DNA from: Bacteroidota bacterium
GTDB lineage: Bacteria > Bacteroidota > Bacteroidia > B-17B0 > Aurantibacillaceae
Reading direction: 5' to 3'
Assembly: GCA_025363015.1 (NCBI GenBank)
Contig: JANYEQ010000126.1
Coordinates: 1-64,000 of the forward strand
DNA length: 64,000 nt
How positions within the stretch are numbered: position 1 is the first letter of the stretch; each line of letters begins with the position of its first letter. Below the pieces are notes generated by a model. The model was given only the letters and a program-made list of their open reading frames with translations. It made no database searches and had not been told where the DNA came from. Shown piece by piece: positions 36,433 through 46,990 of the stretch. The position numbers were made by a program, and so were the translations under genes.

Positions 36433-36882
36433 CTATCTTATTCTATCTGCGCTTTTAATTAACTCAATGTCTTTTTTAATAAAAACGCTAGCTAAATAAG
36501 CTCCTAAAATAGCAAAGCCACAACATAAGTAGCCAAAATAAGTAGTTTTAATTTCTATAATTTCGGTGGTTTTGGTTACTAATGGGCAAAAGGCTATCAT
36601 GGCCATTAAAATAAGCCAAATAACAATTAATATGTAACATAATTTTATTTGTAACTGGCGTTTTTTAAATAAAAAAATGGTTGTTACGGATATTATTAAT
36701 CCTAAAAAATTAAGTACAGTAGCCGCAAAATGCCCTGCAGTTGATGTAAAATTTACCAAAGGCACTAAACATAAATAGTGTGTATCTAATTTATTATAAA
36801 TAATCTGTATGGGTATAAATAGCATGGCTAAGCTAAATAGTACCAACTGTAATAAAAATAAAGTTTGTTTACGTTGAATCAT
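36433..36882 (-). CDS. DUF4293 family membrane protein
   Basis: This 149-residue protein has four membrane segments (about 7-27, 50-70, 80-100 and 116-136) and begins M-I-Q-R-K-Q-T-L-F-L-L, the characteristic start of the DUF4293 family found in Bacteroidota. Function is unknown. It stands alone on the minus strand between a PhnA-domain gene and a papain-like protease gene, both on the other strand. Confidence 0.82.
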   Translation of the reverse strand: MIQRKQTLFLLQLVLFSLAMLFIPIQIIYNKLDTHYLCLVPLVNFTSTAGHFAATVLNFLGLIISVTTIFLFKKRQLQIKLCYILIVIWLILMAMIAFCPLVTKTTEIIEIKTTYFGYLCCGFAILGAYLASVFIKKDIELIKSADRIR

Positions 36883-36975
36883 TTTACAAATTTACAATTA
36901 TTTATAAAAATTATTTCAAAAACTATTTCTATAATAATTACTACTTTTAAAGTCTAAATAAAAAAGCAAAATACT

Positions 36976-38526
36976 ATGCCTATACGAATGAGTGAAGATA
37001 ATGACTCGAATAGTGGTTATTCTGGTAATCAAGGTTCTGGTAATTCTGGTGGTGGCTCAAGTGGTGGTGGTGGCTTCCCTGGTGGTAATTTAATTGGTTT
37101 TTTATTACCGCTTTTATTTCGTTATCCTAAATTATTAATTGTAGTCATTATTTTAGGCGGTGGTTATTACTTAGTTAACAAAGGGTGTTCCGGACCTGTT
37201 AGGCATAGCCAACAAAGTACATATGCAAAAGGCGCCACCTTAGACCAAGAAGTTTACGATAAAAACGAAGTATATGCGGCCCTTGATAATGGCGAACCCT
37301 TACCCGATAGAGTATCCTTAGAACAATTTGCACCTACCCCTAAAGACCAAGGCCAGCAGGGTTCTTGCGTTGGTTGGGGAAGTACCTACTGCGGACGAAC
37401 CGCTTTAGAATGTGCTATTACAGGTAAAAACCCAAACGAAGTAGCTTTTAGTCCGGCATTTACCTACAACCAAATTGGCTTGCAAGATTGTCAAGGCACT
37501 TATATTACAAAGGCTGTTGATTTATTATCAAACACAGGTAGCGTGCCTTTTAACGAGTTTCCTTATACCGATCAATCGTGTAATGCCCAACCAAATGAAA
37601 AACTTTTTCAAGAAGCGAGCCAATTTAAAATGAAAGGTGCTACCCGCCTTACCTTAAATGGAGATGAATATACAGTGGATGTAAACGCTATGCGGCAAAA
37701 TTTAGCGCACTACGCACCAGTAATTATTGGTATGAGCGTAGGTGGAAGCTTTATGCAAGATATGGAAGGGCAAGAATTTTGGCAACCTACCCAAAGTGAT
37801 TATAATAAAAATGGCTTTGGTGGGCATTGTATGTGTGTAATTGGTTATGATGATAAATATTTTAAAGATGATGGTGCCTTTTTATTACAAAATAGTTGGG
37901 GCCCTAAATGGGGAAAGGGTGGCAGAGCTTGGGTAAGCTACAGCGATTTTGTTCAATTTACAAACGAAGCTTATGGTATTAATGCCATGCCAAGTAAACA
38001 AGATCAAAGTAAATTAGATTGCAGTATTAGTTTAGTTGATAAAGAAACAAAAGAAGAAATTAAATTAAATGCAAAAGGCAATAATATTTTTGAAAGTGCA
38101 TCGCCGTTAAAAATAGGGCAAAAGTTTAAGGTAAAAATTACCAATAATGTGGAGTGTTATGTATATATTTTTGGTAAAGAAACGGATAATAGTAGTTATG
38201 TATTATTTCCTTACACGCCTAAACATAGCTCGTATTGTGGCATTACAGGCACTCGTATTTTTCCACGCGATTTTAGTATGGAAGTAGATAAAGTGGGTAA
38301 TAAAGATGAAATTGCTGTTTTAATTAGTAAACAAAAAATAGATTTTAAAGCCTTTAACCAGAAATTAACTTCTGATAAAAATACCAAATTTTCTACCCGA
38401 TTATTTAAACAAGTAGAAAATGAAACGATTACCAACGTTAGTTTTCAAAAAACAAATGGTATTAGTTTTACATCCGATGTAAAAGATAAAACCATACTTC
38501 CTTTAATAATAGAAATTAATAAATAA
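36976..38526 (+). CDS. Membrane-anchored papain-like (C1) cysteine protease with DUF4384-like C-terminus
   Basis: The protein has 516 residues. A Gly/Ser/Asn-rich cytoplasmic tail (1-38) is followed by a membrane segment (about 43-67) and a papain-fold domain (about 105-335). The complete catalytic set is visible: oxyanion Q125, nucleophile C131 (Q-G-S-C-V-G-W), H284 (G-G-H-C-M-C-V-I-G-Y) and N306 (Q-N-S-W-G). Q125 to C131 has the papain spacing of six. The last 170 residues resemble DUF4384 (C-Y-V-Y-I-F-G, then L-F-P-Y). No pro-peptide is obvious. The domain should face the periplasm or the outside. The methyltransferase gene overlaps its stop by one base. Confidence 0.88.
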   Translation: MPIRMSEDNDSNSGYSGNQGSGNSGGGSSGGGGFPGGNLIGFLLPLLFRYPKLLIVVIILGGGYYLVNKGCSGPVRHSQQSTYAKGATLDQEVYDKNEVYAALDNGEPLPDRVSLEQFAPTPKDQGQQGSCVGWGSTYCGRTALECAITGKNPNEVAFSPAFTYNQIGLQDCQGTYITKAVDLLSNTGSVPFNEFPYTDQSCNAQPNEKLFQEASQFKMKGATRLTLNGDEYTVDVNAMRQNLAHYAPVIIGMSVGGSFMQDMEGQEFWQPTQSDYNKNGFGGHCMCVIGYDDKYFKDDGAFLLQNSWGPKWGKGGRAWVSYSDFVQFTNEAYGINAMPSKQDQSKLDCSISLVDKETKEEIKLNAKGNNIFESASPLKIGQKFKVKITNNVECYVYIFGKETDNSSYVLFPYTPKHSSYCGITGTRIFPRDFSMEVDKVGNKDEIAVLISKQKIDFKAFNQKLTSDKNTKFSTRLFKQVENETITNVSFQKTNGISFTSDVKDKTILPLIIEINK

Positions 38527-39290
38527 TGTTTCACTTTTTATTACGCACCATACCTCGCCCATTATTAATCACATTTAGTTTGTGGTTTAGTAAAATTGCA
38601 CCATTAATTTATTATGGTAAAAAATACCAAGATCCAATTAGTGGAAAAACCTATCGTAAATTTTTACCTTATGGTTATAGTGGCCGAGCCAAACGTAAAA
38701 ACGTATTATGCCCAGGGAGTTTATCACTAGAGCGACACAGACTTTTATGGTTATACTTAAAACACAAAACTGATTTTTTTACTAAGCCTTATAAAATGCT
38801 ACATATTGCTCCTGAGCAATGTTTTTACAAGTTATTTAAAGTACAAAAAAATTTAACTTACACTACTGGCGATTACAATAGCCCCATTGCCGATATACAT
38901 TTTGATTTACACAAAGCCCCTTTTGAAGATAATAGCTTTGATGTGATTTTTTGTAATCATGTTTTAGAACACGTTGAAAACGCAGAAGTATGTATGAAAG
39001 AATTATGCCGTATTATGAAACCTAATGGTTGGGGTATTTTTCAAGTACCATTAGATACTACTCGTGTAATAACTTACGAAGATAAGACAATTGTAAGCGA
39101 AACCGATAGAGAAATACATTTTTGGCAAAAAGATCACTTACGTTTATTTGGATTAGATTATAAAGATAAATTAGCCAACGCAGGGTTTACCGTAATTGTT
39201 GATGATTTTATAAATACCCTAAGCCCTGAGTTAATTGAAAAATACCGTTTGCCCAAAGGTGAGATGATTTATTTGTGTAAAAAATTGTAA
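38526..39290 (+). CDS. Class I SAM-dependent methyltransferase
   Basis: This 254-residue protein has a methyltransferase domain in the C-terminal two thirds: H-I-A-P-E (motif I region, about 95-99), D-I-H-F-D-L-H-K-A-P-F (about 122-132), F-D-V-I-F-C-N-H-V-L-E-H-V (about 138-150) and a L-C-R-I-M-K-P-N-G-W-G segment. This is the Methyltransf_11 pattern, with a basic N-terminal extension of about 80 residues. The substrate is unknown. The start overlaps the protease stop codon by one base, so the two are translationally coupled. Its stop directly abuts the stop of the CHAT gene on the other strand. Confidence 0.85.
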   Translation: MFHFLLRTIPRPLLITFSLWFSKIAPLIYYGKKYQDPISGKTYRKFLPYGYSGRAKRKNVLCPGSLSLERHRLLWLYLKHKTDFFTKPYKMLHIAPEQCFYKLFKVQKNLTYTTGDYNSPIADIHFDLHKAPFEDNSFDVIFCNHVLEHVENAEVCMKELCRIMKPNGWGIFQVPLDTTRVITYEDKTIVSETDREIHFWQKDHLRLFGLDYKDKLANAGFTVIVDDFINTLSPELIEKYRLPKGEMIYLCKKL

Positions 39291-42200
39291 TCAATTAAAC
39301 GTTTTTAACAATACAAACGCACTCCAATAATAAGGGTGAGGATATTTATTTTTTACTTGTTGTTGTGCCTTTTTAAAAGATGTTTGAATATCATTTGTTA
39401 CGGCATAATTTTTATAAAACTCTGTCATTAATAATTGTGTTGCAAAATCATCAACTGGCCACAAACTCATAATTATGTTTTTTGCACCAGCAATACTAAA
39501 CGAACGCTGTAAACCTGCCACACCTTCGCTTCCCATATCGTCGCCCAAGCCTGTTTGACAAGCAGAAAGTACAACCAATTGTGTATTTGCTAAATTTAAC
39601 AAACAAGCTTCTGCAGCAGTAACTATACCATCGTTTTCTGAATCAACATTTAAACTATCGTTAGTGGCAGGGCCCACACCTGCTAGAATAATACCCGAAC
39701 GTAGTAAAGAAAAATCTTTAATTTTTGAACTTTCAAAGCCTAAAAATAATTTATCATCACTCTCTACATCTTTTAAAAAATAACCGTGTGTAGCTATATG
39801 TAAAATGGTTGGCGATTTTATTTTTCTTAAATTAGCTTCACTCGCAAACTGTTCTGTAAAAATATCTACCGCCCAATTTTTATCTTTTAACTGTTTATTA
39901 ATCTCTTCTACTTCAATTTTTGTGCCTGGTAGTTTGGTTAAATTCGTTAAACCATAACGGCTAGCAACTTGTTGATTATTTTGGGTAGTACTTACTTTTT
40001 GCTTAGTTAAATCGTAATCATAATCAGGGTAGCCAAATAATGAAGCGGTGTTATTGGTTTTTTGAGTAACAATTTGTTTGTTTAAAATAGTTGAGATATT
40101 AGACGTAGGGTAAATTTCAAAATCATTTACTACATATTTTTTAGTTTTAGTATTGTATAAACTTAATAAATTTAATTTGTGAAAAACACCATCCGCTGAT
40201 ATGTATATTTTAGAAATATTTGTCAAACTTGTTTCAAAAGGTTTAAAAAAGTTATTATAACTAAGGGTATCTAGTTTTTGTTCATCAATATTTTTATAAT
40301 AGTTTTCAAAACCTGTTTGCTCTAAATTGTTACCATTTTTAAAAATAATAAACTCAGGTTGATTACTATTTTTTTTAATAATTAAAGCGCCATATTTAAT
40401 TTGGCTTGTAGTATCATTAATTTGTTCATTGGTTTTAAATAGTTCAATAGCAGCTTCATCATCTGCTAAACTTTGTTTTAAGGCATCAAATGTTATAAGA
40501 GTAGGTTTTACAAATGTTTTAAGTTTTGTTTTTAATTTAATTTCTAACTCAGATGCTTTTTTATATAATTCATTATCTTCAAAAACTACTTGGGTAGATT
40601 TATAATTATTTATTAATTCGTTTTTAATAAGTAACCAATTGCTATATATTTTTTGTAATTCAACATCGTTACTTGCCATTACCTCTTTGCGAACCTGAGC
40701 CGATTTATTGGCTAATAATGATTTTAATTGAAGTTGATAACGTAAAGCGCGATTAGTGTAATCTGCAAAATTTTTATTAGGCTGAGTTAATTTATAATTA
40801 ATTAAAAAAATATTATAACTTTCAAACACAGGCGTTATAAATGATAAATACTGCATTTGATTTTCTTCGCTCATCGCATCAAAATATTGATTTAATTGAT
40901 TGGTATAGTAATCTAAACATTCAAAATACAAAGGTGTGGCTTGTTCGTACTTTTTTTGAATAGAAAAAATTTCGGCTAATAATAATTGTGAGTGGGCATA
41001 TAATTCGTGCTTTTTACCAAAAATTCTTTCAATTAAGGTTAACGCTTCGTTTAAATTTATTTGGGCACGTTGTAAATTATTAGTTTTTTTATATAATTGG
41101 CAAGTAGAAATTAAATATGATGCATAACGGTAATGATTTTTACCTACACTATTTTCTATAATTTGTAAAGCTTGTAATTTACACTCTTCGGCCTTTTTAT
41201 AATCTTTAAAATGTAAATAACATAAAGATAAGCAGTTTAATATATTACCATAGCCCTGATGTTTTTCGCCTACTGTTATTTTATAAATTTCATTTGCTTC
41301 TAAAAATTTTTCTAAAGCTTCTTTATAATATTGCGAATCGAAATATACTAGAGCTAAATTAGTAAGCGAATTAGCGTAGTTTTCTGATTCGGTACCAAAT
41401 CTATTTTTTCTAATTTCTAAGCTAGTTAACAATATATCCGATGCTTCGCCATATCTACCAAGAGTTCGTAATAAATCGGCTTTATTACTTAATGTACTGC
41501 AATAAGCTTCGGTATTGGTAAAACTTAAACTTTTATAAATACTTATGGCATTGTTATAACATTGTTCCGCGTTTTTAGAATCGCCATAGGATTTAAAACA
41601 GAGGGCTAAATTATTTTCGATAGTTGCTAAAACATCTCTTTCTTTTAAATTATATTTTTGATGTAATTGTTTGGCTAATTTTAAATTATAAATGGCTAAA
41701 TCAAATTTTCCATACTCGCGATAAACATCTCCAAGGTTTAAAATACTGACAATATAGGCTGCTGTATCATTAAATTTAAGAGGTAATTTTTCGTCAACAA
41801 TATTTATATATATATCAATAGCATCGTCATACTTACCTAAATTTTGCAAAATAATGGCTTTATGATTTAATAAACGGATGTATTTAATATTATTTTCGCC
41901 ATCTAATGTTTTATAGTAAAATATTAACGCATCTATATAAGGCTGTGCTTGTTTATACTTTTCTAAATCAATTAATAAAGTAGTATAATTATAAAATATT
42001 TCGGTGTATTGACGGCTATTTGCACCATATATAAGGCTCATTCCATACATACACGCGTTATAAAATTTTTCGGATTGTGTTGAAAAATCTTGCCCTTGAT
42101 AGTAATACGCTAAGTTTAACTCGGTAATATAAATTAATTGGGTATCAATTGCCGTTTTAGAATATTGAAACGATAAACCATAACTTTCTTCTACTTTTGT

Positions 42201-42437
42201 ATAATTTTTTTGGTTGTAATATTCGCTTGCTAATAAGCTATAAAACTGTGTTGAATTATCTGGATACTTATCAAATTGTTTTTTGTATTTAGTTTCAAAA
42301 CTTTCTAATTCTTTAATAGAAAGGTTTTGACCTGCATCTATTTTTTTTAATAATATAGCCCAATCCTTTTCATAGGTTTGCGCAACAGAAGCATGAAAAC
42401 ATAAAATTAAAAGTATTAGTAAAAGTTTAATATTCAT
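39291..42437 (-). CDS. TPR-CHAT protein (caspase-like protease domain)
   Basis: This 1048-residue protein has a signal peptide (about 1-19). A long array of TPRs (about 45-520, with recurring Y-x-x-A-x-x-x-Y and L-A-x-x-Y units) and a helical linker lead to a C-terminal CHAT domain (about 700-1045). The caspase-like dyad is intact: H884 in I-A-T-H-G-Y and C960 in L-S-A-C-Q-T-G, 76 residues apart. G-V-A-G-L-Q-R-S-F and M-S-L-W-P-V-D-D are also typical. The signal peptide places it in the periplasm or outside, unlike CHAT effectors of the Craspase type, so it may be a secreted protease or scaffold. It follows tamB by 12 bases. Confidence 0.9.
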   Translation of the reverse strand: MNIKLLLILLILCFHASVAQTYEKDWAILLKKIDAGQNLSIKELESFETKYKKQFDKYPDNSTQFYSLLASEYYNQKNYTKVEESYGLSFQYSKTAIDTQLIYITELNLAYYYQGQDFSTQSEKFYNACMYGMSLIYGANSRQYTEIFYNYTTLLIDLEKYKQAQPYIDALIFYYKTLDGENNIKYIRLLNHKAIILQNLGKYDDAIDIYINIVDEKLPLKFNDTAAYIVSILNLGDVYREYGKFDLAIYNLKLAKQLHQKYNLKERDVLATIENNLALCFKSYGDSKNAEQCYNNAISIYKSLSFTNTEAYCSTLSNKADLLRTLGRYGEASDILLTSLEIRKNRFGTESENYANSLTNLALVYFDSQYYKEALEKFLEANEIYKITVGEKHQGYGNILNCLSLCYLHFKDYKKAEECKLQALQIIENSVGKNHYRYASYLISTCQLYKKTNNLQRAQINLNEALTLIERIFGKKHELYAHSQLLLAEIFSIQKKYEQATPLYFECLDYYTNQLNQYFDAMSEENQMQYLSFITPVFESYNIFLINYKLTQPNKNFADYTNRALRYQLQLKSLLANKSAQVRKEVMASNDVELQKIYSNWLLIKNELINNYKSTQVVFEDNELYKKASELEIKLKTKLKTFVKPTLITFDALKQSLADDEAAIELFKTNEQINDTTSQIKYGALIIKKNSNQPEFIIFKNGNNLEQTGFENYYKNIDEQKLDTLSYNNFFKPFETSLTNISKIYISADGVFHKLNLLSLYNTKTKKYVVNDFEIYPTSNISTILNKQIVTQKTNNTASLFGYPDYDYDLTKQKVSTTQNNQQVASRYGLTNLTKLPGTKIEVEEINKQLKDKNWAVDIFTEQFASEANLRKIKSPTILHIATHGYFLKDVESDDKLFLGFESSKIKDFSLLRSGIILAGVGPATNDSLNVDSENDGIVTAAEACLLNLANTQLVVLSACQTGLGDDMGSEGVAGLQRSFSIAGAKNIIMSLWPVDDFATQLLMTEFYKNYAVTNDIQTSFKKAQQQVKNKYPHPYYWSAFVLLKTFN

Positions 42438-42449
42438 ATAATAAAATAA

Positions 42450-45400
42450 TTATTTAATGCCTTCATTTTTATTCTTTTTTAATTTGCTTAAATATCTGTT
42501 AAATAATTGGTTTACAGTCTCAAATTCTTCGCGGTAAAATAAGCCAACACCTTGTGTAAATTGCCCTCCAGAGGTTGCCACTTGTGTATTATTATTTGTT
42601 CGGTTAAAACCTTTTAATCTATAGCGTCCATCTTCACTTAATTTATATTCAATATTTACATCTCCTATTAAAGCACTTGAACCGCTGGTAGTTTGGCTTT
42701 GATTTACACCAAAGTTACCATCAACCGATACTTTATTATTTAAAAACTGTTTGCTTAAGGCTAAATCTACCGCTTGGTTGGATGTTTGGCTACCCGAACG
42801 GTAATTTAAACCGACTTGTAAATCTTTTATACCCGTTATGTTACCAACATAACTATTTAAAAAATTACTTACACGGTTACTTAACATTTCGCTTCCGGTT
42901 GAGGCTGCTGCACTTCCAGCACTCACACCGCCACTATTAGCATTAAAAATAGCAGGGGTTACAAAACTTCTAAATAATAAAAACGAAAATACTTGTCGGT
43001 TTAATTCTACCTCATCGCTTAATACATTATTAATACGTGCACGCGCTGTGGCATCTACAGTAGGTACTTCTATTTTAAAATTTATTACTGGCGAAAATAA
43101 TTTATTTGTAATTATTAATTTACAATCCACTGGAAAGCGTCCTTTGTATCGAGCAGTAGTATCGTTTAATAATGGCGCTACCGATGCGCGTTGCCTGTAA
43201 CTAGCGGCTACATTAATTTCAGCACCTAAAGGGTCTCCACTCCAAGAAACAACACTTCCAGGATCTATTTCAAATTTTTTACTAATCACATTTTCGAGTG
43301 TAAATAAATAATCGCCGTTGGTAATTAAATAATCACCAAACATTTCAAACTTACCTAATGTATTTATTTTAAGTGCTAACCTTCCTTCGCCTTGTACGTT
43401 TAAACCGTCACCGGTTTTAGCGTCTAAAATAATTTTTGTAAGTGCGTCAGGCGTTACATTAATAGTCATATCCAAATCAAAACCTGTTAATTTTTCTTCT
43501 TCTTTTTTAAGTGTATCTTTTTTTACAAATTTTATAAAATCATTTTCGTCAATTTCTGCAGGTCCATCTAATGGTAGTACAAACCTTGAGTGTTTGTTTG
43601 TTGTGTTTGTAATTTGCATGTGTAAGCCATTTAAAAAGCCATAAATACCAACATTTCCAGTGCCATATACTTTTCCATAAAAAGTTTTATTTTCATTTTG
43701 GGTGGTATTTAACACCAACATATTTTTATAACTAACGTCGTAATCTATTTGCATTTTAGTGAAGTTTCTGTGAAAGAGATTGCCATTAATAGTGCCTTGT
43801 GGTGTAGCTTTTAACCCATTTTCACTCATTAATAATTCCGAAAATCGAATTTGGTCGGGTAATATTTCTATCTCACCAGTAATGTTATAGGTTACGTTTG
43901 TATAATCAACTTTAATTTCGCTTTTATATAATTTTAATTTACCGTCAATTTTAATATTATCGGGCGAACCATGTATTTTACCTTTACCTGTAACCAAGGC
44001 ATTTTTAATCGTTAAAATACCCTCTAAATACGGATTTAATAATTTTAAGTTAGCTGGAGTTGCTGCAAAATCAATATCAATACTTTCGTCTTTTTTATCT
44101 AAATAATAATATCCTTTAAAGGCAATATTTTTTTGTTGACTACCAAACTCATCAAGAATACCAATAGAAGTATAGCCATCGAGAAAAATATATTTTTCTT
44201 TTGAGTTATAATCGCTTTTTAAAACTAATTGTCCTAAAAGATTATTATTTATTTTAAGTTTTAAAAAATTTAAATCGGCAGTAAATGCAAAACTATTTTG
44301 TGTATTGTGTAATATTACTTTACCATTTAATATACCGTTTAGCTCTAATTTAAAGGCATTTAATATAGGGTTAAACTGATCTAAATTTACGTTACTTGTA
44401 TTTATCACTAAACTTTCGGTTTCTTTTTTAGAGAAGGCGCCACTAATATTAATGAGTTGATTTTTATTAGCAAATGCTAATGTATTTATAATTATGCTTC
44501 CACTTGTATCAATTACTGTAGGATTTGATGTCGTTAAATGCCAAGTACTGTCTCTTACTGTAACTGAAATTGTATCGTGTTGAATGTAAATAAATGAGTT
44601 ATTAAATAATATACGGCCTGCAATCTCTCCTTTATTGCTGGGTTTTAAAAAATTATTCCATTCAAAATTATACTTGGTATTTTTATCGTTTGAATTTAAG
44701 CATAAATTAAAATTTTGTAGTACAAGGCTATCTGTAAGATTTATGGAATTACCAGAAACTACAGCAGTTATAATATTATTTTCTTCGTGCGAATTAATTG
44801 CTAAATTATTTAGCACAAATGTTTTATACTTTAACTGGCTGCTTAAAAAATTTATTTGAAAGGAGTTGTTGTTAATATCAATTTTTCCATCTAATACGGT
44901 GCCAGCTTTTAGCATTAAATCTGGGATAAATAATTCGCTAATGGTTTTAAAATTTTTAATAGTAAGATTAAATGCAATTTGATCGGTATATTTTTTTGTA
45001 GAAACTGGTTTTTTAAAAAATGCGGGATAATAATTAAATAAAAACTCTTCAAAGGCGGGCTGAAGGTTATTAAGTTTAAACTTACCTTGTGCACTTGCAT
45101 TTATATATGCAGAGTTTAATGTAATTTTTTTATCATCAGAGGCTTGATTTAAATCTAAATTAAAGGTGGATAATTTATAACTTTTTGTTTTTGTTTTATA
45201 TTTGGTATCGTCAAAATTTATTTGCCCTGTTAAATTATCCAAATTATCTCCTTTTAAATTAATTAATATTTGGGTTGAAATGGTTCCACTATCAGCTTTT
45301 GATGATGGAATTAAATTTAAGGCCGATAAGTTTAAATTAGTAACTGATGAGATAAAATCCATTTCAGGTACTTTATTTTTAAAATTTATTTTACCATTAA

Positions 45401-46940
45401 AATCAAAATTAGCATTAGGGTCTGCGCTAACAAGTAAACCTATAAATAATTGATTTTTAATTTCGCCATTTAATTTTATATTTTTATAGTTATAACCATT
45501 ATAATTACAGGCTAAAACTTGTCCATTTACTATAGCATTTATGGCATTTAGCGTAATGCCCTTACCCTTAACTTCGGCATTTAAGTTAAGTTTGGATAAG
45601 TTGGTAACGCCAATCAAAGCGCCCAAATTAAAATTTTCGGTTTTTATTTTTCCGTTATATTGTAAATCGTCTGTTTTTTTTCCCAGCTTAATGCTAATAT
45701 TTGCAACTACTTTTCCTAATGCTGTTTTTAAAGTTCCGGTAGTATTAAAATCGTTTATAAATCCATCAAATTTACCTTGATATGAAATTATACCTAATTG
45801 CTTTAATTGATTGGGTAATTGTAATTTTTTATTTTCGGTAAACGGATAATTAGGGAAATTACTTAAATCGCTATAGCTGGTTGAAATTTCTTTTGCATCA
45901 AAATTTAAATACGTTGTACTAAAAATAGGCAGACCACTCAATGATAAATTACCTACAAATTTTGTATGGTTACCATATTTAAATTTAAATTTTTTGAGAT
46001 GCAAATCACTAACAAAGCCATCTACTTTACCTGATAAATAAACAGTTTCATTTAAACCGTTTAATTCGCTGGTAAAGGCAGCAACATCCGTAAAGCATAC
46101 GCGACTACCTTCTAATAAATTGATATCCATTTTTATTTTATCAATAAATTCGGTATAATCTTTAAACTCGTTATAATTAAAATGTATACTACCTTTTAGT
46201 ATCGTTTTTGGAGTTTTTAAATATAGTTTAGCTAGTAATAACTCTTCGCTACTTACTTTTGCTTGAGTAGTTAAATTATTTAATTCAAATCCACTTTGAT
46301 CTATTGTTTTAAGATTTTTAATAGCTACTTCAATTACCTCGTTATCTAATTTTAAGTTGGAAAATGTACCCGACGTATTTTTTAAATACAAATTACTAAA
46401 ATTTATATTATGCGAAACGGAAGTATCGCTATTATCATCTCTATATCTAAAAGCAATATTATTTAATTCAATATCACCAAAACTAATATCCCAACCTTTT
46501 TTATGGATGGTTGAACGTGTAACTTTATCTGAACTAAAATAATTTACTAAAAACTGAAAATTAAAATCAGGATTATTTTTATATCGTATTAATTTTGTTG
46601 TGGTATTTTGTAGTATAACTTTTTTTAAGATTAGCGATTGATTTTTATAATCAAAATTTTTAATATCGACATCTAGATTTCCATAAAGTAAGGTGTCTTT
46701 TTTTTCATCTAAAATAAATACGTTTTTTAACTTTGCCTTTGAAAATAAATCTAACTCAATTGAATTAACAGAAATGGTAGTGTTTAATTCATTACTTAAA
46801 TAAGCACTTGCTTTTTTACCTAACCATGTTTGAAAACTGTAAGATTGAATGCCAAAATATAAGCCAATTAATAAAAGAATAACCGTTATAAATATAACGG
46901 CCACTGTTTTAAAGAATATTCTTGTAATTTTACGCAACAT
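42450..46940 (-). CDS. tamB: Translocation and assembly module protein TamB
   Basis: This 1496-residue AsmA-like bridge protein spans the periplasm. An N-terminal inner-membrane anchor (about 10-32) is followed by a very long repetitive beta-rich groove with many G-x-I-x-F and L-x-G-x-I/V units. The TamB_CTD/DUF490 region (about 1050-1450) contains N-G-D-Y-L-F-T-L-E-N and D-P-L-G-A-E-I-N-V-A-A-S-Y. It is thought to help outer-membrane protein assembly and, as for related bridge proteins, to carry phospholipids. No TamA/Omp85 gene is next to it. The divergent tsaD neighbour is 50 bases away and the TPR-CHAT gene follows by 12 bases. Confidence 0.92.
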   Translation of the reverse strand: MLRKITRIFFKTVAVIFITVILLLIGLYFGIQSYSFQTWLGKKASAYLSNELNTTISVNSIELDLFSKAKLKNVFILDEKKDTLLYGNLDVDIKNFDYKNQSLILKKVILQNTTTKLIRYKNNPDFNFQFLVNYFSSDKVTRSTIHKKGWDISFGDIELNNIAFRYRDDNSDTSVSHNINFSNLYLKNTSGTFSNLKLDNEVIEVAIKNLKTIDQSGFELNNLTTQAKVSSEELLLAKLYLKTPKTILKGSIHFNYNEFKDYTEFIDKIKMDINLLEGSRVCFTDVAAFTSELNGLNETVYLSGKVDGFVSDLHLKKFKFKYGNHTKFVGNLSLSGLPIFSTTYLNFDAKEISTSYSDLSNFPNYPFTENKKLQLPNQLKQLGIISYQGKFDGFINDFNTTGTLKTALGKVVANISIKLGKKTDDLQYNGKIKTENFNLGALIGVTNLSKLNLNAEVKGKGITLNAINAIVNGQVLACNYNGYNYKNIKLNGEIKNQLFIGLLVSADPNANFDFNGKINFKNKVPEMDFISSVTNLNLSALNLIPSSKADSGTISTQILINLKGDNLDNLTGQINFDDTKYKTKTKSYKLSTFNLDLNQASDDKKITLNSAYINASAQGKFKLNNLQPAFEEFLFNYYPAFFKKPVSTKKYTDQIAFNLTIKNFKTISELFIPDLMLKAGTVLDGKIDINNNSFQINFLSSQLKYKTFVLNNLAINSHEENNIITAVVSGNSINLTDSLVLQNFNLCLNSNDKNTKYNFEWNNFLKPSNKGEIAGRILFNNSFIYIQHDTISVTVRDSTWHLTTSNPTVIDTSGSIIINTLAFANKNQLINISGAFSKKETESLVINTSNVNLDQFNPILNAFKLELNGILNGKVILHNTQNSFAFTADLNFLKLKINNNLLGQLVLKSDYNSKEKYIFLDGYTSIGILDEFGSQQKNIAFKGYYYLDKKDESIDIDFAATPANLKLLNPYLEGILTIKNALVTGKGKIHGSPDNIKIDGKLKLYKSEIKVDYTNVTYNITGEIEILPDQIRFSELLMSENGLKATPQGTINGNLFHRNFTKMQIDYDVSYKNMLVLNTTQNENKTFYGKVYGTGNVGIYGFLNGLHMQITNTTNKHSRFVLPLDGPAEIDENDFIKFVKKDTLKKEEEKLTGFDLDMTINVTPDALTKIILDAKTGDGLNVQGEGRLALKINTLGKFEMFGDYLITNGDYLFTLENVISKKFEIDPGSVVSWSGDPLGAEINVAASYRQRASVAPLLNDTTARYKGRFPVDCKLIITNKLFSPVINFKIEVPTVDATARARINNVLSDEVELNRQVFSFLLFRSFVTPAIFNANSGGVSAGSAAASTGSEMLSNRVSNFLNSYVGNITGIKDLQVGLNYRSGSQTSNQAVDLALSKQFLNNKVSVDGNFGVNQSQTTSGSSALIGDVNIEYKLSEDGRYRLKGFNRTNNNTQVATSGGQFTQGVGLFYREEFETVNQLFNRYLSKLKKNKNEGIK

Positions 46941-46990
46941 TGTACAGTTGCTTAAAGATATTAAAATTATTAAAATGCAAATATTAAAAA

